A DNA stretch of 64,000 nt from Azophilus sp965221755 (lineage in GTDB: Bacteria > Pseudomonadota > Gammaproteobacteria > Pseudomonadales > Azotimanducaceae), in NCBI GenBank assembly GCA_965221755.1, contig OZ244921.1:3162001-3226000 (forward strand), in the 5' to 3' direction. Under the pieces are notes generated by a model, which was not told the origin of the DNA, made no database searches, and saw nothing but the letters and a program-made list of their open reading frames with translations. Positions 57,298 to 64,000 of the stretch are shown one piece after another. The translations under genes were made by a program, and so were the position numbers. Numbering within the stretch: the first letter of the stretch is position 1; every line of letters begins with the position of its first letter.

Positions 57298-58524
57298 ATG
57301 GCGGCATTCGAATACACAGCCCTTGAAGCCGGCGGCCGTCGGCGCACGGGCGTGCTGGAGGCGGATAGCGTCCGCCAAGTCCGCCAACTGCTGCGCGACC
57401 AAGGCTTGGCGCCCTTGGCGGTGGCGGCCGCATCCACCAGCCGTCCCGGCCGCAGCCAGGCGAATCGGGCTTCGATCAGCCCGTTCCGGCGCCGTCTGAG
57501 CGGCCTCGACCGGGTGCTGGTGACCCGTCAGCTGGCGACCTTGATCGGTGCCGGCATGCCGGTGGAGGAAGCCTTGGACGCGGTGGCCCAGCAGTCCGAA
57601 AAGCAACAGGCCGCGGCGCTTGTCATGGGCATACGAAGCCGCGTTCTGGAGGGCCGTTCATTGGCTTCCGCCTTGGCCGACTTCCCCAACAGCTTCAACG
57701 CCCTGTACCGCTCGACAGTGGCGGCCGGGGAGCAGTCCGGCCATCTCGGCCAGGTGCTGGAGAACTTGGCTGATTACACTGAACGGCAGTTCGAGGCTTG
57801 GCGCAACGTGGAGATGGCGTTGCTTTATCCCGTGGTTTTGCTGGTTCTGGCCATGGGCATCATCGGCGCGTTGATGGTCTTTGTGGTGCCGGACATGGTT
57901 CGGGTGCTGGACAACATGGGGCGTGAACTGCCGACGGTGACCCAGTTGCTGATCGGCGCTTCGGCCTTTGCGCAGAATTGGTGGTGGGCGCTGCTGCTCG
58001 GCGCCGCCGCCGCGGCAGTGGGCGCGGAGCGGCTGCTGCGCCTGCCGAAGCTGCGCATGGCTTGGGATCGGCAAAAGCTCAACGCGCCGTTTTTCAAGCG
58101 CATCGTTCGCGCCAGCAACGCGGCGCGCTACGCCAACACCTTGAGCATCCTCAACGCCAGCGGCGTTCCCTTGGTGGACGCCATGGGCATCGCCAGCGAG
58201 GTGGTGGCCAACGCTTGGCTGCGGCGCCGGCTGCAGGGCGCCACCCAGCGGGTGCAGGAGGGCGCCAGCCTGCGCGCCGGACTGGAGGAGGCCGAGCACT
58301 TTCCGCCGATGCTGATGCACATGGTCGCCAGCGGCGAGGCCTCCGGCGAACTTGACGCCATGCTGGAGCGCGTGGCGGCGCACCAGCAAGCGGAAGTGGA
58401 GCGCATCGTCGGAGCGCTGGTGGCCTTGTTCCAGCCCGCGATGCTGCTCTTGATGGGCGGCATGGTCATGTTCATCGTCATGGCGGTCCTGCTGCCCATC
58501 CTCAACATGAACCAGCTTGTGTAA
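57298..58524 (+). CDS. gspF: Type II secretion inner-membrane protein GspF
   Basis: The 408-residue platform protein has two T2SF domains. It begins MAAFEYTALEAGGRRRTGVLEAD, the GspF/PilC start, with the first cytoplasmic domain around VTRQLATLIGAGMPVEEALDAV. Three transmembrane segments follow: LLYPVVLLVLAMGIIGALMV, NWWWALLLGAAAAAV and a C-terminal AMLLLMGGMVMFIVMAVLLP. The second domain repeats the motif (ASNAARYANTLSILNASGVPLVDAM). It follows gspE after 56 bp. Confidence 0.95.
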   Translation: MAAFEYTALEAGGRRRTGVLEADSVRQVRQLLRDQGLAPLAVAAASTSRPGRSQANRASISPFRRRLSGLDRVLVTRQLATLIGAGMPVEEALDAVAQQSEKQQAAALVMGIRSRVLEGRSLASALADFPNSFNALYRSTVAAGEQSGHLGQVLENLADYTERQFEAWRNVEMALLYPVVLLVLAMGIIGALMVFVVPDMVRVLDNMGRELPTVTQLLIGASAFAQNWWWALLLGAAAAAVGAERLLRLPKLRMAWDRQKLNAPFFKRIVRASNAARYANTLSILNASGVPLVDAMGIASEVVANAWLRRRLQGATQRVQEGASLRAGLEEAEHFPPMLMHMVASGEASGELDAMLERVAAHQQAEVERIVGALVALFQPAMLLLMGGMVMFIVMAVLLPILNMNQLV

Positions 58525-58533
58525 ACTCGCCCC

Positions 58534-59367
58534 ATGAAAACCGCTGCACCAACTGTCATAAGAGCCTTCAGCCGGGGAGCGCGAGGGGTCGCCCCTCGCA
58601 CGGGAAGAGCCTTCAGCCGGGGAGCGCGAGGGGTCGCCCCTCGCACGGGAAGAGCCTTCAGCCGGGGAGCGCGAGGGGGCGCCCCTCGCACGGGAAGAGC
58701 CCTCAGCCGGGGAGCGCGAGGGGTCACCCCTCGCATGGGAACAGCCTTCAGCCGGGGAGCGCAAACGGCTTGCCCCCTGCATGGAACAACTCCGACTCGG
58801 AGCAAGGGCGGGATGCCGCGCGAGCGCGCGGCTCGGCGCGCGTCGGGCGGCGTTGGAGGTTCGCTGACGCAAAACGCCCGCCGAAGCGGGCGGCGCCCTG
58901 ACCGAGGGCCCAGCCAACCGAGGGTTCGCGCCCTCGGACGGCGCGGGGCGCCGTTCCGGCTGAGCGGCTTCACCCTCATCGAAATTCTGGTCGTGGTGGT
59001 GATCATTGGCATCCTTGGCGCGGTCATCGTGCCCAACCTGCTGTCCCGTCCCGACCAAGCCCGCATCACCGCCGCCCAGCAGGATTTGCGCGCCTTGGGC
59101 AGCGCCCTCGACATGTACCGGCTGGACAACTTCCAGTATCCGTCCACCGACCAGGGGCTGAACGCGCTGGTCAGCCAACCGTCCGGATTTCCGGAACCCA
59201 AGAACTGGAATCCGGACGGCTACATCAAGGCGCTGCCGACCGACCCTTGGGGTTCGCCTTACATGTATGAAAAAAACGACTCAGAGATTTCAGTCTTCTC
59301 CCTTGGTGCGGACGGCGTTGAGGGCGGCGAGGGCGTTGCTGCCGACATCCATCTCGACAATCTTTGA
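58534..59367 (+). CDS. gspG: Major pseudopilin GspG with an expanded leader
   Basis: The mature part is a standard GspG: cleavage motif SG, then FTLIEILVVVVIIGILGAVI (Glu at +5), with DNFQYPSTDQGLNALV, PDGYIKALPTDPWGSPY and SLGADGVEGGEG, the calcium-binding C-terminal region. The N-terminal leader is abnormal: from the ATG at 58534, nine bases after the gspF stop, it is 145 residues long, basic, and built from 45-bp tandem repeats. An in-frame ATG at 58813 still leaves 52 residues, whereas GspG leaders normally have fewer than ten. No good start lies close to the cleavage site. Translation start and processing are therefore uncertain; the mature domain is not in doubt. Confidence 0.85.
   Translation: MKTAAPTVIRAFSRGARGVAPRTGRAFSRGARGVAPRTGRAFSRGARGGAPRTGRALSRGARGVTPRMGTAFSRGAQTACPLHGTTPTRSKGGMPRERAARRASGGVGGSLTQNARRSGRRPDRGPSQPRVRALGRRGAPFRLSGFTLIEILVVVVIIGILGAVIVPNLLSRPDQARITAAQQDLRALGSALDMYRLDNFQYPSTDQGLNALVSQPSGFPEPKNWNPDGYIKALPTDPWGSPYMYEKNDSEISVFSLGADGVEGGEGVAADIHLDNL
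58563..58764 (+). repeat. 45-bp tandem repeat in the gspG leader
   Basis: Four units of 45 bp (58563, 58608, 58653, 58698) and a partial, diverged fifth (58743-58764). Each unit contains an inverted repeat GCGAGGGG/CCCCTCGC that can form a hairpin. Read in the gspG frame every unit encodes a 15-residue basic peptide beginning RAFSRGARG. The first two units are identical. Confidence 0.95.
58853..58875 (+). repeat. Degenerate fragment of the dispersed hairpin repeat
   Basis: Within the gspG leader, TTGGAGGTTCGCTGACGC followed by aaaac resembles the main stem and tgac loop of the dispersed repeat with one inserted and one changed base, next to a CGCCCGC/GCGGGCG hairpin. It suggests that the leader region derives from non-coding repeat sequence. 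Confidence 0.45.
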
Positions 59368-59413
59368 TTGGGTCTGACCATATCTTTTTAACTGACTGAC
59401 TCAGATCAATAAA

Positions 59414-60031
59414 ATGCGTTTCCGCCAGACCCAGATGCCAATTAGGGGCCGCGGATTCACACTGCTCGAATTGCTGGTCGTGGTCGCTGTTCTGGGGATT
59501 CTCGCGGGCACCGTGGTCGTGGGGTTCACCGGCGCGGACGAGGAGCGGCGCCTGCGCGCCTTGGCGGAGGACATCCAAGCGCGCCTTGAGCTGGCCCGCC
59601 AAAACGCCCTGCAGCGCAACCGGGAGTGGGGCGTTCATGTTGCGGACAACAGCTACCGATTCAGTGAATTCGATCCGCAGTCGAGCATCTGGGTCATCCA
59701 GGCCCAGCGCCCCTTTGCAGCCAGCCACGCAGCCCCCCGCATCGAGTTCGAGGTGGCGGTGGAAGGATTTGAGCTCGGTCCGTTCGACGTCCCGGACGAG
59801 GAGGAGATCCCCGACATCGTGCTGTTCTCCAGCGGCGAGGTGACGCCCTTCACTTGGGCCTTGCTGCCGGATTGGGACACGATGGCCTGGACGTTGGCCA
59901 GCGACGGCTTGGCGGCGGTCACCGTCCAACGGCAGGAGCCGCATCGCCTTCGCCCAAGCCGGCAGGCGCCCCGGGACGGCCAGGAGGAATTGGTCCGCTT
60001 GTTCAATGCTCCCGGAAACCTGCGCCGATAG
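59414..60031 (+). CDS. gspH: Minor pseudopilin GspH
   Basis: A 205-residue pseudopilin with prepilin motif RGRG|FTLLELLVVVAVLGILAG (Glu at +5). The GspH-type C-terminal beta domain includes LARQNALQRNREWGVHVADNSYRF and LFSSGEVTPFTWAL. Starting at MRFRQTQ the leader has 14 residues; the ATG at 59435 (MPIRGRG) gives a typical seven-residue leader and may be the real start. The 46-bp gap after gspG is AT-rich and contains no clear terminator. Confidence 0.9.
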   Translation: MRFRQTQMPIRGRGFTLLELLVVVAVLGILAGTVVVGFTGADEERRLRALAEDIQARLELARQNALQRNREWGVHVADNSYRFSEFDPQSSIWVIQAQRPFAASHAAPRIEFEVAVEGFELGPFDVPDEEEIPDIVLFSSGEVTPFTWALLPDWDTMAWTLASDGLAAVTVQRQEPHRLRPSRQAPRDGQEELVRLFNAPGNLRR

Positions 60032-60043
60032 CGCCGGCAATCC

Positions 60044-60418
60044 ATGCGCGGCTTCACCCTGATCGAAATCCTCATTGCGCTGGTGGTGCTGGCGGCCACC
60101 GGTTTGGCGCTGTCGTCCGCCATCGGCAACGTGGCCTTCCAGACATGGACCGTGGAGCGGCGCACGGCCGCCCATTGGGTGGCCGAGAATCATTTGGCGC
60201 GAGCGCAGCTGGCCCGGTTGGGCGACGGCGGGCCCTTGGAAGCGGGTCGCCGCTCCGAAACCGTGGTGCTTTCCCGCCGCCGCTGGCGCGTTCGGCAGTC
60301 CGTGGCCGAAACCAGCCACCCCTTGCTCTGGCGGGTGGAGATCGAAGTCAGCGAATTGGTGGACAATCGGGAGGTCGGCCCCCTGGGGCGCCTGGTCGGC
60401 TTTGTCGGACGCCATTGA
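60044..60418 (+). CDS. gspI: Minor pseudopilin GspI
   Basis: The 124-residue minor pseudopilin begins MRG|FTLIEILIALVVLAATGLA, a three-residue leader before the cleaved glycine bond, and continues with the GspI pattern VERRTAAHWVAENHLARAQL and a short beta domain (VVLSRRRWRVRQSV). GspI nucleates the tip complex with GspJ and GspK. It lies one base before the gspJ start. Confidence 0.93.
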   Translation: MRGFTLIEILIALVVLAATGLALSSAIGNVAFQTWTVERRTAAHWVAENHLARAQLARLGDGGPLEAGRRSETVVLSRRRWRVRQSVAETSHPLLWRVEIEVSELVDNREVGPLGRLVGFVGRH

Positions 60419-60419
60419 C

Positions 60420-61103
60420 GTGGCCGGCTTGGGGCGTCGCAGCGGGTTCACCTTGGTGGAGGTGCTGGTCGCGCTGGCGGTGTTTGCCGTTGTCGGGCTG
60501 ATGTCGGCGCAACTCATGTCCCGCACCTTGGCCAACCACGAAGCCTTGGGCGAACGGTCCAAGCGCTTGGCCGAAGTGCAACGGGCCATGCTGATCCTCA
60601 AGCGCGACCTGATGCAAATCAATGGCCGGTCCGTGCGCGATCGGTTTGGCGACTCCCTGCCGTCGGTGATGATCGGCGCTGACGGCATGATGGAATTTTC
60701 CCGCGCCGGTTGGCGCAACCCCTTGAATTCACCCCGCGCCGAAATGCAGCGGGTGGCCTATCGAGTCCACGAGGGCCACCTCCACCGGGCTTGGTGGCCG
60801 GTGCTCGACCGCGCCCAGGACTCGGCGCCCGTCGTGCAGCGCCTGCTCAGCGACGTGGCCCAGGTCGAGTTCCTCGCCTTGGACGCCGATGGCGGCCGGC
60901 ACGGCTTTTGGCCCAACGAGACGAGCGCCGCATCCTTGGTGGCCATCGTCATGCGGTTGGAGTGCGAGCCGTTCGGCATCGTCGAGCGCATTTGGCCGTT
61001 AGGGGGAACCTTGGGCGCTTGGACGCCGGGGCCGACGGACGGCGCCGGGCAGGGCGAGGGCAGCCCGCAGGACCGGGAGGAGCCGGAAGGGGAGGCCGCA
61101 TGA
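60420..61103 (+). CDS. gspJ: Minor pseudopilin GspJ
   Basis: The 227-residue tip pseudopilin starts with GTG at 60420: VAGLGRRSG|FTLVEVLVALAVFAVVGLMS, giving a nine-residue leader. The GspJ signature LAEVQRAMLILKRDLMQINGR and a beta domain with VQRLLSDVAQVEFLALD follow. The open frame continues upstream through gspI but without similarity. It overlaps gspK by ATGA. Confidence 0.93.
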   Translation: MAGLGRRSGFTLVEVLVALAVFAVVGLMSAQLMSRTLANHEALGERSKRLAEVQRAMLILKRDLMQINGRSVRDRFGDSLPSVMIGADGMMEFSRAGWRNPLNSPRAEMQRVAYRVHEGHLHRAWWPVLDRAQDSAPVVQRLLSDVAQVEFLALDADGGRHGFWPNETSAASLVAIVMRLECEPFGIVERIWPLGGTLGAWTPGPTDGAGQGEGSPQDREEPEGEAA

Positions 61104-62056
61104 AGGCGCGGCGCAGCAAGGGCGTGGCCCTGATCAGCGTTCTGCTGGTTGTGGCGGTGCTCACTTCGGTGGTCCATCACTTGGTCTCGCGACACGCCTC
61201 AAGCCTCGCCCAAAGCCAAAACGCGCTCGGCTTCGACCAAGCGATGGCGTATGCGCTTGGCGGCGAAGCCCTGGCCCGCCAAATGCTCCACCAGGACCAC
61301 ACCGAGACCGGGCCGGAAATCGACAGCCTGGAGGAGGAGTGGGCGCAAGCCTTGCCGCCCTTTGAACTCGACGAGCAGGGCGTGATTGAAATTCAAGCCC
61401 GCGACCTGAACGGCTGCTTCAACCTCAATGCCTTGGCCGGCGAGGAGCCCGGCCTCCATCTCGACCGCTTCAAGACGCTGCTGCGCAATCTCGACATCCC
61501 TGAGCCAATCGCCGACGAGACCCGGGATTGGATCGATGCGGACCAAACCGTGCTCGGCTTTGGCGCCGAAGACAACCACTACCTGGGCTTGGAACCCGCT
61601 TACCGCACGTCCGCGCAGCCCTTGGCCCATGTCTCGGAACTGCGCTTGATGCGCAGCATGACGCCGGAGCATCTGCGGCGATTGGAACCCCACGTTTGCG
61701 TCCTGCCGGTCAGCGTCCTGAAGCTCAACGTCAACACCGCCACCAGCCACGCCTTGGCCGCCTTGGCGCCGGAACTCGACGAATCCGAACTCAGCACGCT
61801 CACGGAAACGCCCCGGGCCTTTGCCAACGTGGCGGAATTCACCAAGGCCGCGGCCGGATTCGACACGGTGGCGCCGCACCTTGGGGTGACGAGCGAGTTC
61901 TTTGAAGTGCAGGTGCGGGTGTCCGTGGGGGAGGCTGCCGCCATGCTAACATCAGTGCTCCGCCGTGATCCCGAAAGCAGCGCCATCACCCTGATCTCCC
62001 GAGATCTGGGCCGGGACTTCCGCTCACGCTTGACGGTTGAAATCGAGGACGCCTGA
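61100..62056 (+). CDS. gspK: Minor pseudopilin GspK
   Basis: The 318-residue pseudopilin caps the tip. It starts MKARRSKG|VALISVLLVVAVLTSVVHH and lacks Glu at +5, as is characteristic of GspK. The large alpha-domain insert follows, with LNGCFNLNALAGEE, IADETRDWIDADQTVLG and LNVNTATSHALAALAP (helix-hairpin-helix-like). GGAGG lies seven bases before the ATG (at 61091-61095). It overlaps gspJ by four bases. Confidence 0.95.
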   Translation: MKARRSKGVALISVLLVVAVLTSVVHHLVSRHASSLAQSQNALGFDQAMAYALGGEALARQMLHQDHTETGPEIDSLEEEWAQALPPFELDEQGVIEIQARDLNGCFNLNALAGEEPGLHLDRFKTLLRNLDIPEPIADETRDWIDADQTVLGFGAEDNHYLGLEPAYRTSAQPLAHVSELRLMRSMTPEHLRRLEPHVCVLPVSVLKLNVNTATSHALAALAPELDESELSTLTETPRAFANVAEFTKAAAGFDTVAPHLGVTSEFFEVQVRVSVGEAAAMLTSVLRRDPESSAITLISRDLGRDFRSRLTVEIEDA

Positions 62057-62065
62057 ACGCCGCCG

Positions 62066-63334
62066 ATGCCTCCCGTTCTGTTCATCCGCCTGCAAGCTCC
62101 AGCCACTCGGCACGGCGAGGGTTGGCAACTGGATTGCGAATGGCTGGTCGCTGACGCGCAAGGCCGTCGGCAGGGCCGCGGCACTGCCGATTGCAGCGAA
62201 CTGCTGGAGCGGGTGGCGGCCGAGCTGCCGATGCGGGATGGGGCCGCGTCCTTTGCCGAAGTGGTCGGCTTGGTGTCCAACCAGCACGTCCTGAGCCTGC
62301 AGTGCGACGTTCCCGGCCGCCGGGCCAGCCAGCTTCGCCAAGCGTTGCCTTACGTGGTCGAGGAGTTCGCCGCCGCGGAGATCGAAGACCTGCACATCGC
62401 TCACGGGGCGATCAAGGCGGGCGCCCCGATAAGCTGCTGCGTCGTCGCCAAGTCCCTGTTGGAAGACTGGCTCGGCAGCCTTGCCGAAGCGGGCATCCGG
62501 CCGCAAAGCCTGGTCGCCGAATCGGAGTTGCTGCCCTGCGAGCCCGGCTGCCTGAGCTTGCTGTTCGACGGCGATGCCGTGTTGATGCGGTCCGCCCGCG
62601 AAGCGGCGACCTTGGAGCGCGTCAATCTGCTGATGGCCTTGGGCAGCGTCGGCGAGGAGCGGGTAAGGACGCTCAACGGCTCCTTAAGCGAATTGGAGCG
62701 CAGCCGGTTCGACGGCGAGGTGGAGGAGGCGCCCGGCGCGCCGCTTGATGGGAGCCAGCGGGATGCGCTTGACTATCTGGCCGGGCGTTGGCCGCACCGC
62801 AAGGGCGTCATCAACCTGCTGCAGGGCGACTATCGGGCGGAGCCTGCCGTGCGGTCCGGCCGGGAGAAGTGGCGGGGCGTCGCCGCTTTGGCGGCGCTCT
62901 GGCTGCTGGTCGCCTTGGCCGCGACCGTTGCGGAGGGCTGGCGGTCATCGCAAAAGGCGGATGCCTTGGAAGCCAGCGCCCTATCCCTTTACCGGGACAT
63001 TTACCCCGACGACGGGAGCGTCACGATCCAGAGCCTGCGCCGCCGCCTGAACGCGCGGTTGGGCGAGGGTGCGGGATCAGGCGGCGCCGGGAGCGCCTCG
63101 TTAATCAGCTTGCTGGGCCATATGGCAAGCGTCATCAAGCCCTCGATGACCGTGGCCAGCATCGACTACAACGAACGGCGCGGCGAGTTCCAAGCCGAAC
63201 TGATCGTGCGGCGTTATGCGGACGCCGATCAAGTCCTGGAGGCGATTGCCGGGCGTGGCCTCGAAGCCGAAATCAGCTCCGCCGAACAAGTGGAGGGCGG
63301 CGTCAGCGCCCGCTTTCGCCTGAGCGGGCTGTAG
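62066..63334 (+). CDS. gspL: Type II secretion platform protein GspL
   Basis: The 422-residue protein links the ATPase GspE to GspM. The cytoplasmic actin-like domain contains RRASQLRQALPYVVEEFAA (typical of GspL) and GIRPQSLVAESELLPC, followed by a single transmembrane helix at about residues 268-290 (GVAALAALWLLVALAATVA) and a periplasmic ferredoxin-like domain (ASVIKPSMTVASIDYNERRG). Its place after gspK and before gspM supports the call. Confidence 0.92.
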   Translation: MPPVLFIRLQAPATRHGEGWQLDCEWLVADAQGRRQGRGTADCSELLERVAAELPMRDGAASFAEVVGLVSNQHVLSLQCDVPGRRASQLRQALPYVVEEFAAAEIEDLHIAHGAIKAGAPISCCVVAKSLLEDWLGSLAEAGIRPQSLVAESELLPCEPGCLSLLFDGDAVLMRSAREAATLERVNLLMALGSVGEERVRTLNGSLSELERSRFDGEVEEAPGAPLDGSQRDALDYLAGRWPHRKGVINLLQGDYRAEPAVRSGREKWRGVAALAALWLLVALAATVAEGWRSSQKADALEASALSLYRDIYPDDGSVTIQSLRRRLNARLGEGAGSGGAGSASLISLLGHMASVIKPSMTVASIDYNERRGEFQAELIVRRYADADQVLEAIAGRGLEAEISSAEQVEGGVSARFRLSGL

Positions 63335-63343
63335 GATCGCTGC

Positions 63344-63865
63344 ATGCGGACTTTTCTCATCAACGCTTGGCGCGCTTCCTCGACCAGCCGCTGGTGGCAG
63401 GCCAAGGCGGCCCATGAACGGTTGATTTACGCCGCCTTGGCCGCAGCGACGGCCGCGGCGCTGCTGTGGATCGCGCTCTGGCGTCCGCTGGCGGACTGGC
63501 ACGCGCACGAGATGCGCCGACTCGACAATGCCCAGCGGCTGCTCGAATGGGTGACCATCAATGAAGCGCGCGCCCGGGCCGCGGTCGCCGGCGCCGGACA
63601 ACGCAGCGAGGCTGGCACGGGCTCCATCCTGCCGGCCATCACCCAAGCGGCCGAGACTGCGGACATTCGCTTGGCGCGGCTGCAGCCGGAGAGCGGCGGC
63701 GCGGTGTCGGTGTCCTTGGAGCAGCAGTCCTTCGAGCAAGTGGTCTTTTGGTTGGCAAGGCTCAGCGACGACAGCGGCGTCAGGGTGGTTCAGGCCTCCT
63801 TGGACGCCCACCGAGCGCCGGGGTTCGTCAATGCCCAGCTGCGCCTGGCGGCCGCTGCGCCCTGA
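63344..63865 (+). CDS. gspM: Type II secretion protein GspM
   Basis: The 173-residue bitopic protein has a short cytoplasmic N-terminus (TSRWWQAKAAHERLI), a transmembrane helix (YAALAAATAAALLWIALWRPL) and a periplasmic ferredoxin-like domain (ITQAAETADIRLARLQPE, VSLEQQSFEQVVFWLARL). It pairs with GspL. No gspN, gspC or gspD follows; the next gene is unrelated. Confidence 0.9.
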   Translation: MRTFLINAWRASSTSRWWQAKAAHERLIYAALAAATAAALLWIALWRPLADWHAHEMRRLDNAQRLLEWVTINEARARAAVAGAGQRSEAGTGSILPAITQAAETADIRLARLQPESGGAVSVSLEQQSFEQVVFWLARLSDDSGVRVVQASLDAHRAPGFVNAQLRLAAAAP

Positions 63866-63910
63866 GCGGCAATTCAGCCCCAACCATTTCAGCTCGAATC
63901 ATTAATTTAA

Positions 63911-63926
63911 CATAATATATATTATG
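63911..63926. promoter_or_regulatory. 16-bp perfect palindrome over the gmhB-like start codon
   Basis: CATAATATATATTATG reads the same on both strands, and its last three bases are the ATG at 63924. The surrounding 35 bases are extremely AT-rich for this genome. It could combine a -10 region with an operator, or form a leaderless-type start, but no ribosome binding site is visible. Confidence 0.45.
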
Positions 63927-64000
63927 CGCATAAATGGCCGGGACAAGGTGGCCTTTTTGGATCGCGATGGCGTGATCAACGAAGCGCCCGTCGGCCATGG
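63924..64000 (+). CDS. gmhB: HAD phosphatase, 5' end (GmhB-like)
   Basis: Only 25 codons are inside the window: MRINGRDKVAFLDRDGVINE. The DxDG motif with following VIN (FLDRDGVIN) marks the DDDD-type HAD phosphatases such as D-glycero-D-manno-heptose-1,7-bisphosphate phosphatase (GmhB) or the HisB phosphatase domain. GmhB, for LPS core heptose synthesis, is more likely because of the short N-terminus. The gene runs off the window edge. Confidence 0.7.
   Translation, partial: MRINGRDKVAFLDRDGVINEAPVGH

Noticed and set aside
58563..58764. CRISPR-like array in the gspG leader
   Set aside because: Head-to-tail 45-bp units without unique spacers.
57658..60718. Minus-strand frames of about 500 codons opposite gspF-gspI
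   Set aside because: Shadows of the secretion genes. Their repeated peptide comes from the reverse reading of the 45-bp units.

Overview
The window is high-GC chromosomal DNA of a gammaproteobacterium. The gene order leuC-leuD-leuB-asd-fimV-truA-trpF...folC-dedD-cvpA-purF matches the backbone known from Pseudomonas and Xanthomonas relatives, and miaE, a DUF4892 protein, the long form of GAPDH and a Gsp/Xcp type II secretion cluster fit the same group. The species cannot be named from sequence alone. No rRNA, tRNA, CRISPR array or insertion sequence was recognised.

Layout. 1-6190: 3' end of htpG, a DUF4892 protein and prmB on the plus strand, an orphan AAA-like ATPase/nuclease on the minus strand, then aroC. 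6409-32103: one uninterrupted minus-strand gene of about 8,560 codons encoding a giant surface protein. It has a signal peptide, a long stalk of about 29 fibronectin type III domains mixed with Calx-beta, cadherin-like and bacterial Ig-like modules, and a C-terminal outer-membrane beta-barrel. Its upstream region carries a G16/C16 homopolymer and several short direct repeats, which suggests phase-variable expression. 32589-47334: a tightly packed plus-strand run for leucine synthesis (leuCDB), aspartate semialdehyde (asd), a FimV-like protein, truA, trpFBA, folC, dedD, cvpA, purF, a DUF1289 protein and miaE. Most junctions overlap by a few bases, and accD is absent from its usual place before folC. 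47617-49240: lpxH and folD on the minus strand. 49503-53980: a long-form GAPDH, a small nuclease-like coiled-coil gene between copies of a dispersed repeat, and etfBA. 54370-55398: pyrB on the minus strand. 55682-63865: type II secretion genes gspE to gspM. The window ends in the start of a HAD phosphatase that looks like gmhB.

Two kinds of repeat shape the accessory part. The first is a dispersed intergenic element of about 95 bp, in at least eleven full or partial copies, with a nearly invariant 10-bp hairpin stem and variable loops. One copy supplies the stop codon of lpxH, and four flank the nuclease-like gene. The second is tandem expansion inside genes: 21-bp heptad units in the nuclease-like gene, 45-bp units in the leader of gspG, and duplications of hundreds of base pairs inside the giant gene, one pair about 99% identical over 600 bp.

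How the genes could work together: the housekeeping genes supply branched-chain and aromatic amino acids, folate, purine and pyrimidine precursors and lipid A. The Gsp genes build the inner-membrane platform and pseudopilus of a secretion system whose GspC and GspD must lie elsewhere. The giant protein carries its own barrel and probably does not need that system. The most unusual locus is the giant surface protein together with its repeat-rich upstream control region.
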